Shown piece by piece: positions 21,365 to 33,776 of a stretch of DNA of 64,000 bases (positions within the stretch are counted from its first letter, which is position 1; each line of letters starts with the position of its first letter). The notes under the pieces are model-generated. The model was not told where the DNA came from. It did not search any database and saw only the letters and a list, made by a program, of their open reading frames with translations. Source of the stretch: Parachlorella kessleri (Eukaryota; Chlorophyta; Trebouxiophyceae; Chlorellales; Chlorellaceae). Location: contig BBXU01000832.1 of NCBI GenBank assembly GCA_001598975.1, positions 62,001-126,000 on the forward strand. The letters run 5' to 3'. Both the position numbers and the translations under genes were made by a program.

Positions 21365-24300
21365 ATGGCACCTGCATCCCGACCTGACAGTCTACGAATA
21401 CTGCTGAGCAAGCCCGTCAGGCAGCGTCGTCTGCCTCTTCTATACAATGGACCACATGAAGAGCCCACCTGGCAGCAGCTTACGGCCAAGCTGGAAGAGC
21501 TGCAGCACTTGGTCATATCCAGGTGGGCTAAGTGGTGCTTCAGCTGCTCACCGTCCTTGGCAGCCGGCAACAGGGCCCAAAGAGATAAGTATGGCTTGAT
21601 TTAAACCGGTGCAGGGGAAGGCGTGTTCTGCTCCCACCAGCGCTGGAGCTTCAGCAGCTCTGCAAAGGCGTGGCAGACCTGTGTCTGGCTGAAGAGAGGT
21701 GCCTGGAGCTGCTGGTGGCTAGTGCTCACCAGCTGTCACCCTGCCACCTGGACTGCTTGCTGGTAAGGTGACAGAGTAGCAAGCCAGCAAAGGCTCAAGG
21801 CTGGTGAGCATGTCTGACCAGCCTGGCGGGGTGTGACACTTAGCTGCTTCCGGTTTCAACAACCTCTCGCACAACAACAGGCGCCCACACTGGTCTGCCC
21901 AGCATACAGGCGGCGGGAACAGCGCGCATCCCATACTGCGGTAATCGCTATAGATGCCCTACTTCGGTATGCTGTGCGGCTGCCTGCAGCGAGGCCTTGA
22001 GATGGCTGGCGCCTTCCACCTGGCTGACTACCTGCGACTCAACCAGTGCATCACCCCGAGGGACGCTCTGCCCGTCTGCCAGGGCGTCATCCCCGGCTGC
22101 CCCCACCTGCCCGCGTCTGCCACACCAAGCCAAGCCGGGACCCCAAGGCCCGCAGGGTCACCGAGTGATGCACTGGCTCTGAGTCAGCAGCTGGACACTT
22201 TGCGGGCCCTTAGGTCGGCCCGTAATGACGGCTCAGGCAGGCCCCGAGTGGCCCCCACCAGTGGCAACTGGACGCCCAAGGCCGGAGGCGCCTTGCTAGA
22301 ACCCGTCCCGGCGGCACGGCCTTCCACGCCTGCCACGCCCATAGCCTTCAGGGAGCAGCGCTACCTGTTCCTGGCGGCCTGCAGCGATGTGGTGGGCAAG
22401 TGTGACAAGCTGGAGATAGCTCTGCACACGATGGACCCTGGCCAACCACGCATTGCGGCAGAGACAAGCTATTCCAGCACAGCAATGGGGACAGCTCTGC
22501 AGACTGTGGGCCCTGCCCAGGCAGCTAATGCGGTTCAGCCACCTCTGTCCATTGACGCGGAACGGAGGCTACCTATGGCGGAGCCACTCCAGTCCGTACA
22601 TGAGGAGTCAGTGCAGCCAGATTCAGTGTCAGTGGAGCAGCTTCCGGGTGCTGATACAGAGCAACAAATGTCCAATCTGACACCTACCACGATGCCCAAG
22701 GAGGGAAAACCTAGAGCGGCTGCGGACCCCCTGGGCAGGTAATGACGGTGTGAAGTGCAAGCAGGGGCCAATGCCTCGGTTGGTACGTTGTGTACACCCC
22801 ACCAAACTGCCGTGCCTCGAATACCAGCCCATTGATGAAAACATGTTCATCCTCGTCTGCAGGGACCCTTTCATGGACTTCCTCCAGGATGCAGCCTTCC
22901 AGTGCAGCATGCATGAGCCCACCGCCCTGCTCTCCCCAGAACCTGACAGCCGGCTGCCCCTCTTGCGCTTGGCCACGCCAGATGCCAATCTAGATGCGCC
23001 TGACATGCCAGCCAGACTTGATGGCCTGCTTAGCATACCTGACATAATAGCCTCGCCGGAGGCCAACCTGACTATACTAGAAAAGACTGACACTGCAGCT
23101 CCCACAGCAGAAGACCGAGGTGGAGACAGGTTGGCAACACTAGAGGGGGACCCTTGCCCTATGTCTATGAGGCTGCGGCAGCAGCGGCAGGCATCCAGGA
23201 AGCAGAGCAGCTTGTCAAACAGGCAGGGCGGGTCGGATCCTAGGCGGCAAGGCAGGCCTTGGCGGTCGCTCAGCAGCAGCCACCAACTGCAGTCGTCCAT
23301 AACCAGCTCTGCTCTTTGGCTGGGGAGTTTGACAACATAGTCAGCCGCGGCGGGGGATTGTTGGGGAGCATATGGTTGGCGGGGCTGCTGGCATTGCTCT
23401 GTGCGATTGCGAGGCAGGAGTCTGACTCAGGATAGGGGTGAAGGCAGGGGACAAGACAACGCGTACATCTGTAGCATGAAGGTTGTTTGTATGTAGAGCT
23501 TCTCCCCAGTGCTATGTGTAATATGACAACAGCGCGACGCGCCTGTAGAACGGGAGGGCATGTGTCATACTGGTCAGGGATTGATTGCCGGCTTCCCGGT
23601 GTGTCCAAGGGTGGGAACATGGTAGCTGACGAAGCTGCACAGAGGGCCTTGCCTGCACTGTGCTTAGCTGAGTGTAATACAGAGTTGAGTGTATTTTATG
23701 CTGTTGTGCAAGCCTCCCTTGGTACTTGATAATGGTTTCAGTTGTGCCATAACTCATACCGAGTCGACAACTTGGTGTCTCACCTTAGGTGGCTTCCTAC
23801 CAAAACTGCTTGACCACACTGCCACTCAGCCGTGTTGATGTTATTACACTCTCCCATCATCCTGCAAGGCAATGTGAGGCCTTATAGATATCAGCTATAC
23901 ATTGGCAAGTCCTTTGGGTGAGGATAGGGTGGTGAAGTGTGCGAGAGACACCTCGTGTAAGAAACACAGATGCCAGCAGGCATATGCCAAGTACCAAATA
24001 TCATCAAGGCACTGTGGAAAAAGGGACATAGCCACGGCCAACTTTCAATGCACAGCCACTACCCAGAGACCATGCAAGCAAGACACTCTTATCAGGTTTT
24101 ACCCCAGCTGCTGGATAGCGAGCCCTGAACCCCCACCCGCAACTACAAAGAAGGACCGGGTATTTGCGACCTTTCCAAGTCTGTGTACTATCAAACTTGA
24201 AAGACTCCGCTTCATGGCAGCATTGTGGGGGCTGTGTCTCCAAGTTTGCAGGCAACGCAGCAGTCACAGAGCACGATTAATGCAATAGCACGGGCACAAC

Positions 24301-26262
24301 AACCCTGAGACTAATAAGGGTTTCATCACGTGCGTAAGCTGCCAGGCCACGGTGACCAAATCCGCAGCACGCGCAGCACGTTTGAAACGCCCGGGCGCCG
24401 ATCTTGCATATTTGCATCGTATTCGTCTTCCCTGCCTGCTCTAACAATCTAGTAGCAAGTACCAATCCGGCTATTCACCAGTGCTGTCTGCCCACTGCCC
24501 CTGCTGGCCATCCACCCCGGGTAATCGCTGCCAGCATCTTGACAGGAGACGGCCCACCATTTAATCACTTCAGCTGAGATGGATCACTACAAGCACAGGT
24601 AGGTAAAGATGGGCGGCTAGGAGGCAGCGCGTTGGATCACATGCGGGTGTACTTCGAGCCAAGAGTGTGCTTGGGGCTCAGCAAACTTACTCAGCCCACA
24701 ACTGATGCTCCTGCAGGAGGTCGTCACCTGACCTCGCTGGCGGCTCCTCTGCCAAGGCTAGCCCTAACGCAGCTTCCCCTGGCAGCGCCAAGAAGCCTCG
24801 CCTGTCTCCTAGCCCTGCTGCGCTGGCCGTGGGTGCTGGCGGCGCCTCTTTAACCCAGGCTGTGTTGGTGGGGGAACCCAAAATGGAGGAAAGGAGCCCT
24901 CTCAGGGAGCCTAGCACAGGTGAACCCACTGTATGGCCAGGGTGGTGGCCAGCAGGCAGCAGCGGTCGCTGAGGCGGCACGTATGCTGAATCAGCATGCA
25001 GTTGTTACTGCCCTCTTGCTCACTACAAGTATGCCGGCAATGCAGCTGGGTCGAAGCTCTCACCAGACGTGCCCTTGAAGGCATGCCTTTCCTGGAATGT
25101 AAGTGTAAGTTTTTGCTGACTGGCGTCCCACCGCTTGCAGGTGCTGGTGATGACTGCGAAGCGGAGAAGACTCCCAGCCAGCAGCAGGTGTCCACCCCAA
25201 GGGCACCTGCTGCGCCCTCTAAGTCTGGCGGCTCCTCTTACAACCGCATGCAGCCGTCACCCGCAGTTCGCAGCCTGACACAGCTCTTCAACGGCTGCAA
25301 TGGCGCGGTAGAGCGGGCGCGGCAGATGGGCGGGCAGTTTGCTGTCCGGCGACGTACTCCTCAGAGGCTTGCAGCAGGCTCAGGTGAGCTTGCGGATGAG
25401 CGGTCTGACGGACTGGGGCAGTGAGCAGGAAAGGCGTTGGGGGCCAGCAAGCCATTGTCTTCTGGTCTACATGTCATTCATGGCTTGTGTCGGCACACTG
25501 CAGCCATAACACCTCTGTTTGGAGGGGGCTACAGTCACAGCTGTCTCTGCTGCCTATGTCGAGGCATGCCTTCCCTGCACGTAGACAGCCAAGCTCCATA
25601 TCATGTTTTCGGCTTGTTGAACAATATTCAAATAACGACCCTCAAAGATAATATCCTCCTGTGCAGCAGGTGTCACTCACGCCTCAACTGCCTCAACCCC
25701 TGCGGCGGTCAGTGGTCTGAGGCGCACCCGCTCAGTTCTTGGGGAGCTCCTCCAATCACCACCCTTGGCTGCCAGCGGAAGAAGTGACCCCTCCCCAGCA
25801 CCACTTCAGACCCAGGCAGGGGCTTCTATGCGAGCTAAGGTTTTGCCAGATATTCAGGACCTGCAAGGCAGCCGGCCCCATACATCAACAGGCGCTGAGG
25901 TGACATCAGCAACATCGGCAGATCCCCGCAGCCCTGCTCCAACCTGGAACAACTTCCCTCTGAGAGTCCAGTCGGGGTCCGTCACCGCATGCCTACAGGG
26001 GATGCCGGCGGGAAAAGAGGACCCGCTGTGCCATGGGCCCGTTGATATCCAAGGCCGGGCACTGGGGGCTGTCCGTACCAAGCCGCCGCCGGTGCTGATG
26101 CCCCAGCAGCAGCCCCCTAGGCGCCCTCCTGGAAGGCCCATTGGGCACACTGTGGGGGCTATGCCCAGCACAGCAGGTCCACACCAAGGGGGTGAGGCTG
26201 GCCCCAAACAGGCAAGTGGGGCTGCCGGCTGGCTCAAGAGCGCAACATACAAGCTTCGCTGA
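21365..26262 (+). CDS. Long, largely disordered protein of unknown function (about 798 aa if one gene)
   Basis: Exons 21365-21522, 21615-21762, 21954-22738 and 22863 onward join cleanly (phases 2,0,2). Exons starting at 24717, 25141-25383 and 25670-26262 also join in frame to a stop. Linking the two halves through a donor at 23129 (ACAG/GTTGGC) keeps the frame and gives 798 residues, but it requires an intron of about 1.6 kb, so two genes remain possible. The N-terminal part looks folded and helical: LEELQHLVISR, LELQQLCKGVADLCLAEERC and LCGCLQRGLEMAGAFHLADYL. A second short ordered segment is FREQRYLFLAACSDVVGK. Most of the rest is Pro/Ser/Ala-rich, with a basic patch VRSLTQLFNGCN to FAVRRRTPQR and a C-terminal GAAGWLKSATYKLR. 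I recognise no domain. Low complexity with short conserved-looking helices suggests a scaffold or regulator, which is a guess. Confidence 0.6.
23488..23728 (+). other. Short open frame with weak RNase H-like spacing
   Basis: The frame contains a motif reading PGVSKGGNMVADEAAQRA, faintly like the GNxxAD signature near the C-terminus of retroelement RNase H domains. Only this one motif fits and the flanks do not. It sits in the long presumed intron between 23129 and 24717. I regard it as a possible decayed element at best. Confidence 0.15.
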
Positions 26263-27697
26263 GCCCTGGTGGCTTTTGGCTGGTGTCACTGTGATGGCAG
26301 CGTGTGCATATTAAGGCACAGGAGAGGTGGCCTCACAGAGGGTCATGGGGTGTTCGTTGGCATGTAGGTGTGTTTTGATGTTTACAATCGTTGGTTTGTT
26401 GACTCCCTTGTGGCTAGCTGTAATTCGTGATCACACAAAGACTGGTGTTTGTGAGGTGATGCTGTCCTGTCAGCATGAGAAATACTCCAGCTTTTCCGAC
26501 AACCTTGGCTGTGCTTAGTTGACTTCCTCTTGCCCAGCTGTTGTTAATATCAGGTTAGGTTAGCAGGTGCTCTTAGTGGACTGACTGGACAGGTTCGTCG
26601 CTGATGTTTGTCAGCTTTGTTGTAGATATGATTGGAATGAACTGCAGGGTTGCAACCCCACAGGTTCGTCGCTGATGTTTGTCAGCTTTGTTGTAGATAT
26701 GATTGGAATGAACTGCAGGGTTGCAACGGGGTTACAAAGTTGTTGCTCTGTATTGTGGCGGCACCATGCATCCCCTAGAATGTCGTTTGACTGAGTAGAA
26801 CTTCGGTTGTTATGTTTCGATTCTTTCCTGCTGCATCGCAGAGGTAGTATGTTTCTGTTGTGCAGGTTTGCAGCTTGCAGGTGTGCTGCTTTGGCAGGAT
26901 TGGCAAATACTTACTACTTTTTGTGTGCAGTGTGTGCTAACGAGTTATTGTCGTTGATGGTGGCAGATAATGCAGCAGGAGAGGTAGGCGTGATCTATAC
27001 TGGCAGGGCTGACTGCGGTTAGGCTCTGGGTCTTGCCTGAGTTCTGCTACAGTAGGGTTGCCAACCTTAGCCTTAAAAAAGCATACAGCAGACAGTAGGT
27101 CCCTCTCAGGTACAGTGCATGCGGGTAGGAAGCAAACAGTTCCTTGTCGGTGCCTTGGCGAGTGATTTCATTAGTCAAACTGAGGCTTCGGGCCCCTATG
27201 CCACTGTATTTTCTCTGGCTGGAGGTGCGCCCTGAACCGCCATTGACCTCAGTTTGAGTTGACGCCATACTCTGGCTATGGGATATTACATATGAATAAG
27301 GTCAGATCGTGTACAAACTCAACTGTGGAACCCCCCTGGATACTACAGGCGACAGAGCCTACTCCAAGTCAAGAAGGACACCATCCAGGTGCACTGCCGG
27401 ACTGAAACCCCGTAGCAGGTGCTCAACGCTACTACTCACTTTCCCATGCGAGCCCCACCGTCGCCAGACAACCCTGCCAAGCTCCAACTCGTTGCTTTGG
27501 TCTCTGAGCATGTACCGCTGTAGTCACATATTTACTACCCCCCTGTTGTCACTGCCACAAGGACCAGCATTTCCACGCAAACCCAAGCTCAACCTCCTGC
27601 TCTGGTCCCATCGGCCCGCTCTTCAGCAACCCAGGCGGGCGGCTTGCAGGCATCTGCTCCCCTCCATGAGACCCAAAAGACATCCCAACCGTTCGCC
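26263..27697. other. Convergent gap of about 1.4 kb
   Basis: The gap lies between the disordered-protein gene (+) and the OSB gene (-) and should hold both 3' untranslated regions. Apart from the 68-bp tandem repeat at 26589-26727, no gene or element was recognised; the open frame 27309-27836 on + lacks motifs and overlaps the last OSB exon. Confidence 0.45.
26589..26727. repeat. 68-bp perfect tandem repeat, two copies
   Basis: The copies are 26589-26656 and 26660-26727, identical over 68 bases, with a period of 71. Each starts ACAGGTTCGTCGCTGATGTT and ends GGGTTGCAAC. Identity suggests a recent duplication. It is noncoding. Confidence 0.9.
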
Positions 27698-29618
27698 TCA
27701 CGCTTTGGGCCAGTCAGCCAGCTGCTCAGGAACCCAGCTTGGCGTGCCCCTGCCGGTGACCCACAAGGCTTGCCCTGCAAAGCACGCCATACCATGGGCC
27801 GCATCGGACCTTCAGTCTCTGAGGCTGTATGGGTAATCATAGCTGTTTAGCAAGGTATGTAAAAGTACTCATGTACTTTGCTATGCACGTCATGTGCCAG
27901 CGGACATGGCCAGTAGTCCCATCAGCAAAATATCACAACTCCCCAACACACCTATACAGCTACTGCAAAGTAGGCTCCTGGCATCTGTGCAAGGCGGGCG
28001 GCTGGGGCCAAAAAGCCTAGTAGGATCGAGGCTGCTATCTTCTCCTCAGAACATCTTCTACACTTGCACAGTCATGCTTACTCACCACCCTGCTTGCGCT
28101 TGAAGTCCGGGAAGTTCGGCTTGCGCAGGCCCGCGGCCTTGTCCTGCCTGAAGTCATTCCACTCCTCAGGCCGCTGGAACAGCTCCATCCACAGCTCCTC
28201 GCTTGTCTGCTGCTGCTGCTGCCCGCCGCCGCTGCTGCTGCCTTTGTACTGCTGCTGGCCCTGCTGCTGCGAGTAGGAGCTGGTGGTTTGAGCGTTGCCG
28301 CTGCCACTGCCCCACTGCTGCTGGTGCTGCTGCTCGTCGGCAGCTTGTGAATAGGAGCCCGCAGTATAGAAAGAGTCGTCCTGGTTGCGGAAGCCCTCCT
28401 GCCCCTGCTCGTAGCGCTTTATCTTGTGGATGGATTTGGCCTGAATCTGCACGCCGCCAGGGGCAAACACTGTCCTTCAGTCAGAGGAGGACAAGCAGGG
28501 CAGGGCCGCAACGCTGATCAAACGAATCATAATGTGTTGTCTGGCGGACTGTGACGGGGTTTCAACTACTTTGTTGGCAGCAGTGCAAGGGGTGCCAAGG
28601 ACAGCGAAGGTGCATGCTGAAGGCCCTGCCACGAAATACAAACAGCAGCAGCAAACGGCATGGGATCCGCTGTGAAATTGACGGGCTGCACGGCAAGGTG
28701 CAGCTTGACCATGATGAGTAACAGGGACTATCCACCGCTCTTCACGAAGGCGCCCGGGCTGCCCACCACACCTGGCTATCCACCCCTGTGGCCCTTCCCA
28801 GTACCCACCACCACAAATTGGCTCCCACCCACTTAGAACCCCCAAGCTGCAGCGAGTCTAGCTGCGATAGGGTGGTCAGCAGCCCCCAAGCAACTGACTC
28901 ACCCTCACGTCCTTGCGCTTTGCACCCTCCTTGGTCTCCCAGGAGTCCGTCCTGAGCCTCCCCTCTACCAGCACCTGGTTGCCCTTGCGCAGCCCTGCCG
29001 CCACCCTGTCAGCCAGGGGCCCAAAAGCCTCCACAGTGTACCTGCAGGCAAGGGCCACACTCCCGCAGGGGCGATTGTTATCCTACCATTGGGAAACGAA
29101 GAAGCGGGATGCAGCCCCTCATGCCACGCGGCAACCCCCAGGACGCTCCTTGTACCGACACCGTGTCCAAGCTTTCAACCCCCAGGTTAAACAAGCGCTT
29201 CAACAGCCGCTCCTCACCAGTGCGTGATGCCTTTTGACTTGTTCCAGGTCACCGCCAGTGAGAAGCTGGCAACCTTGTTGTTCTCGAAAGTACGGACCTC
29301 CACGTCCCTGCCAAGACCGCCTATGAGTGTCACCGAGTTGACGAGGGCTGCGTCATAGTCAACCTCGCTGATGCTGCCTTCCTGCTGTGGTGCCCAGGAA
29401 CGGGGATCTGCAGAGTAGGCCCGGCAAGGAGCTGCCAGCACCCGGTACTGGGAGGCCGGTGCTGCACCAAAGGAGCTGCGCTGAAGAGGCACTGCGGGTA
29501 GGGCCTGAACGCTGATGTGGCGCCACGACTTCTGGGCAGTTGCCGTACTCACGGGTCCAGCCCGCATCTTCAGGGCAACGCAGCACCGAGTCATGGCAGC
29601 GAGGCGACTGACTAGCAT
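27698..29618 (-). CDS. Organellar single-stranded DNA-binding protein with PDF motif (OSB type, 325 aa)
   Basis: Four minus-strand exons, 29618-29218, 29041-28903, 28446-28086 and 27774-27698, close in frame to 325 residues. The start MLVSRLAAMTRCC opens an Arg/Ala/Ser-rich presequence of about 75 residues, as in mitochondrial or plastid import. Residues of about 85-195 form an SSB-type OB fold: VNSVTLIGGLGRDVEV, VASFSLAVTWNKS, WYTVEAFGPLADRVA, LRKGNQVLVEGRLRTDSWE and IQAKSIHKIKRYE. A Gln/Ser/Gly linker follows. The C-terminus (about 264-325) matches the plant OSB PDF motif: LWMELFQRPEEWNDFR, NFPDFKRK, and ALWVTGRGTPSWV from the last small exon. In plants OSB proteins bind organellar ssDNA and restrain mitochondrial recombination; the role here is inferred from that family. 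Only one PDF motif is seen. The third acceptor (GTGCAG/ATT) was chosen because upstream AGs break the frame. Confidence 0.9.
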
Positions 29619-30420
29619 GCCCGGTGTTGCTGCACGTACTGAGTGCTTCACAACTTGTAACCCTATGTGTTTCAAGGTTCCATCATAAGTCCACACTTCT
29701 TGCAAGTGGATTGGTGCCATCACGTAATTTTGACTAATGAAAAGATGTAGGAAGAAGAGATAACCCCAATTGACTGCAGGTTGCTCAGTGTATGTCAAGA
29801 GCGCTTGTTAAGTATCAGGAACTGAACGCCAAAGTTGTTGCTTGGCTTCGAATCATGCAGCATACGTATTTCACGGATGCAAACAAGGTACTTGTCCTGT
29901 CAGTTGCTCTTCTCCTCCATGATTAAGCTAGGCGGGGACTTGACCAGGTTGGGAGTGTTGAACACACCTCCGTGTGCACACTTCATTCCAACTAGCCATG
30001 TGATGATGCAGCAACCCCTCTCACGTTGCATCCTACTGTAAAGGAAAGCTACACAGAGACCTGTTTGTGTCACATACGGGTTATTCCACAAAAACAGATG
30101 AAAAGATAACGACCTAGCTTGTGCACAGCTGCATTACTAGCCTGCCCGGAAGCAAGTTCACAGGTGGTTGCAACGCATTGCAAGCCAGCCTGGCTCTCAG
30201 ATGAGTGTTCGAAATACGCTGGCCAATCGCGATGCATGGCGCGTGTAGGGGCCGATCACGTTTTCACGTGTGGCTGCGCCGCGGGAGCACATGGGGTCGC
30301 TCTTAGTTCGTTTCCTGGTGTCGTGATCAAGCACTTGGACTGGGGATTGTAGCTCGAAACTGTTTGGAACCGGCTGCCCTCCCTCCGAGACCAGCGTGCC
30401 CCCGTCAGCCCCCTGACTAG
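29619..30420. promoter_or_regulatory. Divergent upstream region, about 800 bp
   Basis: The region separates the OSB gene (-) from the 494-aa gene (+). No gene or clear promoter motif was identified; the minus-strand frame continues open past the chosen OSB start, but upstream residues do not look like a targeting signal. Confidence 0.4.
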
Positions 30421-32714
30421 ATGGGTGCAGCTCCCATCCGACGCACGGTGTCCCGCAAGCGCCTAGCAATTGAACAACTGCAGGCAGCAGACTTCAAGCG
30501 CGTTCCGACTGTGTTGCGGTCTGCACTCCTGTCCAATGACGGCCAGCAGCAAAGCCAGGTATGTTCAACACGTGGGTCCCTTCGCCTTGGCCCTCTTGCC
30601 CTGCCGGTGGCCTCCACTTCCCGGTGGGTGGCCCCCTTTGAACGTGTGCTCCTTCCTCCACTCAATGCAGGACTGTATTACTCAATCCACCTTCCTGCCT
30701 GACCTCTGCCCCCGCCCAAGCACGCCGCCGCCGCCCTGTCCTGCCAGCTGCCCTGCATCGCCGCCCCACCCCTTTGAAAGGTTCCTTCCCAACAGCAGCA
30801 GCACCAGCACAACCAGAGACACCACCAGCGCAGCCCCTTCCCTGCACAATGTGCTCTACAGCGTGCCCGCCCTGCGCTCTGCCATAGCAGCGGTTGATGG
30901 GTTCCGAGTGCTGGTGCTTACGGCCAGGGACGTTGCCTCTCTAGCGGTGGCCCTATGCCTACGAAGCCGCAGCGGCCTTGACAGCACGTCCCTTGCCAGT
31001 GAGCTCTGGTGGGAGGTGGCACGGTCCGCACATCTTAGCAAGGGGGTCCGCCACACTGGCAGCGCTGTGGGTAAGGACAGCAGCCGTCGCAACTGTCCCC
31101 TACCAAGCCATGCTGCTAGCCAGGGCAGCTCTGCCATTGCCGCGATGGGAGAAGTGCTGCAAATAGTGGCGCAGGACCCGCTGCGGCGGGCAGCAATTCT
31201 GCACAGGGCAGCACTGGAGGACTTTGTACTGACGGAGGCAGAGCTGCAGGTGGGACCTCAAACAGAGTTGGCAGTTGTTGTACCAATACTCTAGCGGGAG
31301 GGGTTTGTTCGTGTAGGCACAAGTCATAACTCGCGCATGGCTTTCCACCTAGGAATTTCTCATTCAGTCAGACATTTTGCCTTTCGCAGACAGCGGTCTG
31401 GGCGTCCCCTTCTCTCCCCTGGTGCAGGGCCTCACTGCCTACCCAGTGGATCGCACCTTCTGGTGCCCCGAGGTTCCAGCCCAGGTCACAGTGCATGAGC
31501 GCTGCTACCCCGCCCACCTGGTGCATCACGCTGCCTACCGCAAGTGGGGCAGCTGTGAGAAGCTGGAACGCGCGAGGAGGCATGCGCAGTTGGCAGCGCA
31601 GGCCCTGTGCCGCCAGCGCCAGGCGCTGCTGGCCCAGAGGTGAGGCAGCTTGAGGGTCTACCATCCGTCCTTTCTTGACTCCCAGGCTAACTCGGGGAGG
31701 TTGTACTCTTGCTTTAGGGCCATGCCACGTGTCTACTTCCCTTGGTCAACTGCATGGTGGCCCGGACCTGTGGTGTGCTACCTAGAGTTCCCATACTGGT
31801 GGCAGTGCATGGAAGCAACAGTGTCAGCTCTCCACCCCTCCCATGCAGGCTGGCTGATGTTGGGTTTGCAAGCCTGCACAGCACACCACTGTGTCGAGAG
31901 TATGTAGTGACAGGCATGGTGGCTGCGGAGGAGGTTGTTGAGGCACTGGTTAGGGCAAGCCAGTGGCTACAACGGGCCCGTGACTTGACTGACAGGTGCG
32001 GCCACCAAGGCTGAAGGAACTCCCCAAGTTGCTCTGTGGTGCATGCAGCGACCCTAGGTCTGCAAATGCCCCTGGTCAATTCTATGCCGGTGTCATGGGC
32101 GTGGCATTGGAGGTGTAGGCTTAGCAGGCACAACCATACGTGTGGAGGTGGTTGGTAGTCCCCAGCTGCGGCACAGCATAGGCCCGGCGGGGTACTGCAC
32201 TTCAAAACCTGCGCTTACTTGTGAATTATGCACATGAGTTCCCTGCTTAAGGCTTGCTGACTGACACACCCGCCACACTGCTTCTAATCCGTCCTGTCAC
32301 GAATATCTCATTCCAAATGAGTACACTTGAAAATCATATAGTGCTATTGAGAAAAGACAAACCAAAGCTGCTGTCTGCAGGCTGCGCGCAGAGGGCCTGA
32401 GCAAGTATCGGCAGGCCCCAGTGTGTGCAGAACACCTGCAGCAGCCTGAGCAGTGCTCGCTGACCCAGGTGGTTGCGGCGCTCAAAGTGCACCAGCAGCA
32501 GTTGGCTGTGCAGCGACAGCGGCTAGTAGTGGCACAGCCAGCCAAACTCTGCAGCGGCGGTGGCCAGGGAGGCCCTGGCACCTGTGGCAGCATGAAAGGC
32601 CTGCTGCCCCTGCTGTGCGCTGTGGGTGACTGCGGGCGCCGGGCGGGGCCTGCCTGTCGCGCACGCTGCTGCCCTGCCCACTGTGTGAAGCTTCTGTGCA
32701 GCTGCCAGAGCTGA
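30421..32714 (+). CDS. Unrecognised protein with Cys/His-rich C-terminus (494 aa)
   Basis: Five exons, 30421-30558, 30671-31249, 31353-31639, 31849-31995 and 32381-32714, close in frame to 494 residues (phases 0,0,2,2). The basic N-terminus (MGAAPIRRTVSRKRLAIEQL) is followed by a Pro/Ser/Thr-rich disordered stretch. Helical segments follow, including VLYSVPALRSAIAAVDGFRV and ALEDFVLTEAELQ. A compact aromatic/Cys region comes next (RTFWCPEVPAQVTVHERCYP, then YRKWGSCEKLERARRHAQL). The C-terminus is Cys-rich: LCAVGDCGRRAG, CRARCCPAHCVKLLCSC. The spacing of about eight Cys and one His at the end suggests metal binding, but fits no finger class I know. No signal peptide or membrane segment is seen. 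I cannot assign a function. Confidence 0.75.
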
Positions 32715-33776
32715 ATGGAAGGGTATTTGGTGGGAGACTTGGCAGTTATTGTCTTTGGCAACGGGCTGGGCAAGGCCCCATGTTGATCACAAAAACTGGC
32801 ATTTGCTGGCAAACTCAAAACACGCTGATGTTGGAGGTTGTGGGAGGAACCGCACCGATGCTGCTCGTAGAGTGTGGGCTGCAGAGAGACAAGCACTGAT
32901 TGCCTGAGGGTTCTCGAAGAAACTTGACAAACCGTTGTGAGGCTGTTTGCGAGCGTATCTTGCTTACTGGAGTGACAATGCCTGCCGTGCAGGCTGTCTT
33001 GCCTGATTATTGCGCTGTGCAGCCTCAGCTGCATGATTGAAGTTTTCAAAGGCTGTGAGCGGTACAGCCATCAATTTTGAAACACGTCTCTTTCTTTCTG
33101 GGTGCCCTGAGTGGGCACCAATTGCCACCCCGTTGTGTGTGCGGCTGGCTTCGCTTTTGGTACATCTCCTAATAAAATTGCTTTTTCCATCTTGCCTGCG
33201 AGAGCTCCCTTATTGCCTTAACGTCAGGTCAGCTCTGTGCCTTACTTACGTCGCTCGTTCATAAGTCTTCGTCCTCATACCTCTGTGCTCCCTACGCCTT
33301 AAAGGCACATCCCCGTCACTTGAAATTTGGGAGGTCAAGTTTAGTACCTGAAGAAGCACTCAGTCTGTTTGCTGCACACGTAACCTCTCTGGTGCAGCCT
33401 GTCACATCCTATGAGGGGCACTCCTGCTGCACAGACCACAGGATGACACGTCGGCGCACGAGCGCTGACTGAGGGCTTTAACAGAACCTTTAGCCCCTGC
33501 AAGCTCAAGCTCACATGTGCTGCAAAAAGCCACTCGCACAGCACCAGGTGTGATATCCTTATACACACCACACTAAGCTGCTGCTGATAACCCACTGCTT
33601 CAGCTTACCTCCGGGGAGACCCCTTGGCTCAAACATCAGCCAGGCCAGGGCATACCCTGCTATGCTCCCAGTCAGGTCACAACAAGTATCCTCTGTTCCC
33701 ACTACCTGCCGCCCTAGATAGGATTAAAGCAGCCCCTGCACAGCCGCTCCCACCAACACGCAAGCTCACTCCCTCA
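32715..33776. other. Convergent gap of about 1.06 kb
   Basis: The gap lies between the 494-aa gene (+) and the TRF4-type gene (-) and presumably holds both 3' untranslated regions. No element or gene was recognised. Confidence 0.45.

Noticed and set aside
23560..23680. RNase H domain of a second retroelement
   Set aside because: Only one weak GNxxAD-like motif; no reverse transcriptase, tail or target-site duplication nearby.
27309..27836. 175-codon plus-strand frame
   Set aside because: It overlaps the last OSB exon on the opposite strand, which carries a recognisable conserved motif.
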